From AP-15 sp963703855 (GTDB lineage: Bacteria > Pseudomonadota > Alphaproteobacteria > ATCC43930 > CGMCC-115725), in the NCBI GenBank assembly GCA_963703855.1, contig CAVPFW010000006.1, positions 1 through 64,000 on the forward strand: a DNA stretch of 64,000 nt. The letters are read 5' to 3'. This document shows positions 60,290-64,000 of the stretch, in pieces. Below the pieces are notes generated by a model. That model saw nothing but the letters and a program-made list of their open reading frames with translations, did not search any database and was not told the origin of the DNA. Every line of letters begins with the position of its first letter. The stretch's first letter is position 1. A program made the translations under genes and the position numbers.

Positions 60290-61063
60290 TCAGCGAAGCT
60301 CGGAAACCTGCTCGCGATCGGCGCCGCCGGCGACGTCGATCTCTTTGGCCAGCTTGTTCGCCATCGCGTCGGCGAAGGAGTTGAAATCCTTGACCACGAT
60401 CAGAAAGGCGTTAGGCCCGCCGATCACGTTCTGGCGATAGTAATTCGGCAGGCCGCCGGGCGGCGAGGTGTGGGCTGAATAGCCGAGGTTGGGCTTGTCG
60501 TTGATGATCGCCAGCCCGTTGATGGTGATGCCGGCGGCGACCGCCTGATCGCGGGCTTCGGTCAGCGGCCGGCCCGAATTGCTGGTGCCGTCGCCCGAAA
60601 CATCGACGATGCGGCGCGCCGTCGGCCACCTCGCCTTGGCGAAATACGCTTTGGCAAAGTCGATCGCCGCGCTGATCGAGGTGCGTCCGGTAAAAGACCG
60701 CGGCGCCTTGAGGATCGCGGCCGCGGCGCCGCCGCCATCCTCCTCGTCGCGGATCTCGGTCCAGTCGAGAACGACCTGCTGATCCTCCTCCCCCGACCAC
60801 TCGATAAAAGACACGCCGATCGCCCCGCTTTTCGTCGCGTGAATGGCCTTGAGCACGCGCGGGTCGCTCAACGCCGCGGCGTAGCCCTTGCGCTGCAGCT
60901 CGAACTCGCCGTCGTCGATGCTGCGCGAGACATCGGCGGCCAGCACCACCTCGAGCTCGACGCCGTGGGCCTCCAGCCCACGGGCTTGTCCGGTGGGGGC
61001 GCGCGCCGCGCCGATCGACAAAACCAACGCCAGGAGTGCGACGGCGGCGAGCACGGGTCTCAT
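60290..61063 (-). CDS. DUF1194 / VWA-domain secreted protein
   Basis: A 257-residue exported protein. A signal peptide (MRPVLAAVALLALVLSIGAARA) precedes a von Willebrand A-type domain starting ELEVVLAADVSRSIDDGEFELQRKGYAAAL, with the metal-binding DVSRS (DxSxS), TSISAAIDFAKA and VDVSGDGTSNSG. The rest (ARDQAVAAGITINGLAIIND and VKDFNSFADAMANKLAKEI) matches DUF1194 proteins. The role is unknown; it may bind partners through the MIDAS site. The ATG at 61063 has a GGGAGGAAG ribosome-binding site. Confidence 0.92.
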   Translation of the reverse strand: MRPVLAAVALLALVLSIGAARAPTGQARGLEAHGVELEVVLAADVSRSIDDGEFELQRKGYAAALSDPRVLKAIHATKSGAIGVSFIEWSGEEDQQVVLDWTEIRDEEDGGGAAAAILKAPRSFTGRTSISAAIDFAKAYFAKARWPTARRIVDVSGDGTSNSGRPLTEARDQAVAAGITINGLAIINDKPNLGYSAHTSPPGGLPNYYRQNVIGGPNAFLIVVKDFNSFADAMANKLAKEIDVAGGADREQVSELR

Positions 61064-61169
61064 CGGGCTTCCTCCCGGTTCGAGGCGGCGGAAGATAGGA
61101 CGACAGCCGGCAGCGCGGAAGGGCTTCACGCAACCGGCTCGGGTTCTCCCGTAAACGGTTCATAGGCGG

Positions 61170-61205
61170 TTGCGGACCGGTCGTGGTGACTGTTATGATA
61201 TAACA
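61170..61205 (+). promoter_or_regulatory. Candidate promoter with overlapping dyads for the TonB-dependent receptor
   Basis: TTGCGG (61170-61175) and TATGAT (61194-61199) are spaced 18 bp as a sigma-70-type -35/-10. The -10 lies inside TGTTAT-GAT-ATAACA, a perfect inverted repeat (61191-61205), and a GATAT/ATATC dyad overlaps it. This AT-rich patch stands out sharply, so a repressor overlapping the -10 is plausible for a receptor gene. Confidence 0.45.
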
Positions 61206-61259
61206 TAATATCGGAGCTCGCCGGGGAGCTGCTCCGCGCCGATCGAAGCGAGGCACTCG

Positions 61260-63515
61260 ATGATCAACCGCATCTTTGCGGGAGCATGGCGCGCGGCCGC
61301 GGTTCCCTCGCTGGTCCTAGCGACAATCGTCATTTCCGGCGACGCCGCGGCACAGGGCGGCCCTGTCCTGCTGACGGGACTGCCGCTCGGCACCACCGAT
61401 TCCGGCGAGCAGGATGGGTCGGTCGTCGCGGCCGGTTCTGCGGGAACCGCCGCGCAAGCCACGCCCGCGTTGCAAGGCGGCGGCGTTTCGCTCGATCTCG
61501 ACATTGTTGCCAAGGAGCTCGACATCGCCCGTCAGCAGATCGAGCCGAGCCTCGGCGCCAGCGTCTATGATTTCGGCCGGCAGGCGATCCAAACCCAGCC
61601 GCAGGGCGACAACCAGCCGCTGAACCGGCTGCTGCTGCAAGCTCCCGGCGTTGTCCAGGATTCGTTCGGCCAGCTCCACGTCCGCGGCGACCATGCCAAT
61701 CTGCAATTCCGCCTGAACGGGATCATCCTGCCCGAGGGCATCAACGTCTTCGGCCAGGTGCTGCAAACCCGGCTCGCCAATTCGGTGTCGCTGATCACCG
61801 GCGCATTGCCGGCGGAGTACGGGTTGCGCACCGCCGGGATCATCGACATCCAAACCAAGACCGGGACCTTGGACCCGGGTGGCAGCTTCACTCTCTATGG
61901 CGGCCAGCAATCGACGTTCCAGCCGAGCGCGGAATGGGGCGGCCGGGTCGGCCAGGTCGATTATTACGTGACCGGCGAAGTCCTGCACGATGCCGACGGC
62001 ATCGAGAACCCGGCTGCTACCTTCAACCCGATCCACGACATCTCGACACAGCCGCGCGGCTTCGCCTATGTCAGCGGCATCATCGACCCGACAACCCGCA
62101 TAACCTCGATTTTCGGCGTCTCGCGCAGCGAGTTCCAGATCCCCAACAATCCCAGCCAAGCCCCGAGCCTCGGGCTGACCGTCGACGGCATCGGCAATTT
62201 CAACTCCGCGCTGCTCAACGAAAACCAGCGCCAGATCACCGATTACGGGATCGTCGCCCTGCAGAAGCAAGTCAACGCGCTCAATTTCCAGGTTTCCGCC
62301 GTAACCCGCTACAGCAGCCTTTATTTTTCGCCCGATCCGCTCGGTGATCTGTTGTTCAACGGCATCGCCCAGACCGCCACTCGAAACAGCGTCGCCAACG
62401 GCTTGCAGGGCGACGGCAGCTATCGCATCTCCGATGCCAACACCGTTCGCAGCGGCTTTTACATACAGCGAGAGCGTACCTCGTCCTCGACCAATTCGGA
62501 CGTCCTGCCGGTCGATGCGAGCGGCATGCAGACCGGCGACGAGCCGCTGACGATCTTCAATTCGAGCGCCGCCATCGGCTGGCTCTACAGCTATTATCTG
62601 CAGGACGAATGGAAACCGGTGCCGACCGTGACGGTCAATTTCGGCGGGCGTTTCGACCAGATGGCCGAGTACGTCAACGGGCGGCAATTGAGCCCGCGCG
62701 TCAATGTGGTGTGGCAACCGATCCCCTCGACAACCTTCACCGCCGGCTATGCCCGCTATTTCGTGCCGCCGCCCTACGAGCTGATCGCGCCGACGACCGT
62801 TTCTCTATTGGCCGATACGAGTGCTGCCCCAGCCGTCACCCTCGATTCGCGGGCCAAGCCCGAACGCGACCATTATTTCGACGTGAGCGGCACCCAGGCG
62901 ATCCTGCCCGGGCTCAAGGCCGGCATCGACGCCTATTACAAGATTGCCAGCAACCTTATCGACGAAGGCCAGTTCGGTGCGCCGATCATTCTGACCCCGT
63001 TCAACTACCAGAAGGGGCTCGTCGACGGCGTCGAGCTGACCCTGAGCTACGAGATCGACAATTGGTCGTTCTACGGCAATCTCGCAGCGTCGAAGGCGCT
63101 CGGCAAAGGCATCACCTCGGCGCAATTCAATTTCTCTCCCGATGACCTGGCGTATATCGCCAACCATTACATCCACCTCGACCACGACCAGACCTACACC
63201 GAGTCGGCCGGGATCAAATACCGGTTCGCCAAGACCAGGACCTTGATCTCGGCGGACCTGACTGCCGGCAGCGGGCTGCGCGCCACCACCGGCGCGATCC
63301 CGAACGGCAGCAGCCTGCGCGGCTATCAGCAGGTGAATTTGAGCATCGTGCAGCCGGTCGAAACCGGGATCTACCGGGGGCTCGAACTCCGTTTCGACAT
63401 AATCAATCTGTTCGATCAGGTCTATGAGATCCGCAACGGCACCGGGATCGGCGTCGGGGCGCCGCAGTTCGGACCGCGCCGCACCATCCTCGCCGGGATC
63501 ACCCAGCGCTTCTAG
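61260..63515 (+). CDS. TonB-dependent receptor
   Basis: A 751-residue outer-membrane protein. The signal peptide is MINRIFAGAWRAAAVPSLVLATIVISGDAAAQ. The plug domain has PLNRLLLQAPGVVQDSFGQLHVRGDHANLQFRLNGIILPEGINVFGQVL and SVSLITGALPAEYGLRTAGIIDIQTKTG, followed by a 22-strand barrel ending in the aromatic ITQRF. The TonB box is not obvious. The imported substrate is unknown; the plug lacks a siderophore-specific signature. It is immediately upstream of tolQ/exbB, whose product could energise it, with ~50 bp between. Confidence 0.92.
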   Translation: MINRIFAGAWRAAAVPSLVLATIVISGDAAAQGGPVLLTGLPLGTTDSGEQDGSVVAAGSAGTAAQATPALQGGGVSLDLDIVAKELDIARQQIEPSLGASVYDFGRQAIQTQPQGDNQPLNRLLLQAPGVVQDSFGQLHVRGDHANLQFRLNGIILPEGINVFGQVLQTRLANSVSLITGALPAEYGLRTAGIIDIQTKTGTLDPGGSFTLYGGQQSTFQPSAEWGGRVGQVDYYVTGEVLHDADGIENPAATFNPIHDISTQPRGFAYVSGIIDPTTRITSIFGVSRSEFQIPNNPSQAPSLGLTVDGIGNFNSALLNENQRQITDYGIVALQKQVNALNFQVSAVTRYSSLYFSPDPLGDLLFNGIAQTATRNSVANGLQGDGSYRISDANTVRSGFYIQRERTSSSTNSDVLPVDASGMQTGDEPLTIFNSSAAIGWLYSYYLQDEWKPVPTVTVNFGGRFDQMAEYVNGRQLSPRVNVVWQPIPSTTFTAGYARYFVPPPYELIAPTTVSLLADTSAAPAVTLDSRAKPERDHYFDVSGTQAILPGLKAGIDAYYKIASNLIDEGQFGAPIILTPFNYQKGLVDGVELTLSYEIDNWSFYGNLAASKALGKGITSAQFNFSPDDLAYIANHYIHLDHDQTYTESAGIKYRFAKTRTLISADLTAGSGLRATTGAIPNGSSLRGYQQVNLSIVQPVETGIYRGLELRFDIINLFDQVYEIRNGTGIGVGAPQFGPRRTILAGITQRF

Positions 63516-63564
63516 CCGGTACAATTCCGGCGTCTTCGATCGAACAATCCGCAGAGGCCCTCCC

Positions 63565-64000
63565 GTGAACGATTCCGCCGCGTCCCTCTCGGTCGTCAGC
63601 CTGTTCCTGCATGCCGACATCGTCGTCAAGGGGGTGCTGGTGCTGCTGCTCGCCGCCTCGGTGTGGAGCTGGGCGGTGATCATCGACAAATTGTGGCGCC
63701 TCGCCGCGGTCAGCCGATCGGCGCGCAGCCACGAGGCGCGGGCGGCGGCCGCGCATTCGGCGCCCGAGCTGCTGGCGGCATCGGGCGAGAGCGCGGCCCG
63801 GGACCCGGCCGGCCTGGTGCTGTCGGCCGGCTGGGCCGAGAGCACTGAAGCGACGCCGCCCACCCCGGAAACCGCCGGCGAACGGCGCGAGCGCATCGAG
63901 CGGGCGATGCGGCTCGCGTTGAACGCCGAGCTGCGCCGCCTCGAGGCGCGGCTGCCGTTTCTGGCGACGCTCGGCTCGGCGGCGCCGTTCATCGGCCTGT
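63565..64000 (+). CDS. tolQ: TolQ/ExbB-family proton channel protein (partial, runs off the window)
   Basis: The first 145 residues of a MotA/TolQ/ExbB protein, starting at a GTG (VNDSAASLSVVSLFLHADIVVKGVLVLLLAASVWSWAVIIDKLWRLAAV), with TM1 at ~22-42 and a cytoplasmic helix rich in Ala/Arg. The last visible part, RLEARLPFLATLGSAAPFIGL, begins the conserved TM2 region. VSLFLHADIVVKGVLVLLLAASVWSWAVI is closer to TolQ than ExbB. Neighbouring tolR/tolA would be expected to the right. The start codon is fixed by reading frame; the gene is cut by the window end. Confidence 0.88.
   Translation, partial: MNDSAASLSVVSLFLHADIVVKGVLVLLLAASVWSWAVIIDKLWRLAAVSRSARSHEARAAAAHSAPELLAASGESAARDPAGLVLSAGWAESTEATPPTPETAGERRERIERAMRLALNAELRRLEARLPFLATLGSAAPFIGL

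Overview
The window is very GC-rich and densely coded, with strong G/C preference at third codon positions. Its gene content (ABC-type capsule export, a phasin, a type II secretion system with a short GspC/N-like protein, PagL-like and TonB-dependent outer-membrane proteins, a PEP-CTERM protein, CaiB/BaiF and MmgE/PrpD enzymes) points to a Gram-negative bacterium, most likely an alphaproteobacterium of the Rhodospirillales/Hyphomicrobiales type. Species cannot be named from this sequence. No rRNA, CRISPR array, insertion sequence or phage was recognised.

Layout. (1) 1-10.5 kb: tRNA-Val(GAC), two small secreted or lipoprotein-like proteins, then single metabolic genes: cystathionine beta-lyase, a pyridine nucleotide-disulfide oxidoreductase, an aldo/keto reductase, a 2-hydroxyacid dehydrogenase, a YaiI-type protein, a Gfo/Idh/MocA oxidoreductase, a luciferase-like flavin oxidoreductase and a mannonate dehydratase-like protein. 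(2) 10.5-15 kb: an unusually long intergenic stretch carrying a near-perfect sigma-54 promoter ahead of a PEP-CTERM protein, then manC (GDP-mannose synthesis), a phasin and a glutathione S-transferase. (3) 15-26.8 kb: a type II secretion cluster, prepilin peptidase (divergent), gspE, F, H, I, J, then L, M, C/N-like, D, K, with the major pseudopilin gspG on the opposite strand at the far end. (4) 26.9-37.2 kb: a leftward capsule/EPS export operon: KpsE-, KpsT-, KpsM-like, a TPR protein, a KpsD/Wza-like export protein, a small lipoprotein, a UDP-GlcNAc 2-epimerase, a KpsS-like capsule protein and a glycosyltransferase. (5) 37.3-49.1 kb: glycan synthesis: a convergent glycosyltransferase, a leftward five-gene operon resembling wbpB/D/E (dehydrogenase, acetyltransferase, aminotransferase) plus two glycosyltransferases, and a rightward operon of one glycosyltransferase and two proteins sharing a deacetylase-like domain. 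(6) 49-51 kb: MmgE/PrpD and a hypothetical protein. (7) 51-53 kb: an AT-richer island with one large gene carrying PD-(D/E)XK nuclease signatures. (8) 53-64 kb: formyl-CoA transferase-like gene, zincin-type metallopeptidase, pterin dehydratase, EamA transporter, PagL-like deacylase, an internally duplicated outer-membrane protein, proline iminopeptidase, a DUF1194/VWA protein, a TonB-dependent receptor and the start of tolQ/exbB.

How the parts fit. Regions 3-5 form a cell-surface block. The wbp-like enzymes plus the WecB/WbpI-type epimerase would make a diacetamido-uronic acid sugar nucleotide, the glycosyltransferases would assemble the glycan, the Kps-like ABC system and the outer-membrane polysaccharide export protein would export it, and the deacetylase-like proteins could modify it. 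The T2SS next door would secrete folded proteins.

Sequence quality. At least six places show a gene that continues cleanly after a one-base change in a short homopolymer (gspM, TPR gene, KpsS-like gene twice, one glycosyltransferase, the CoA-transferase). This pattern suggests residual indel errors more than genuine gene decay, so some ends given below are provisional.
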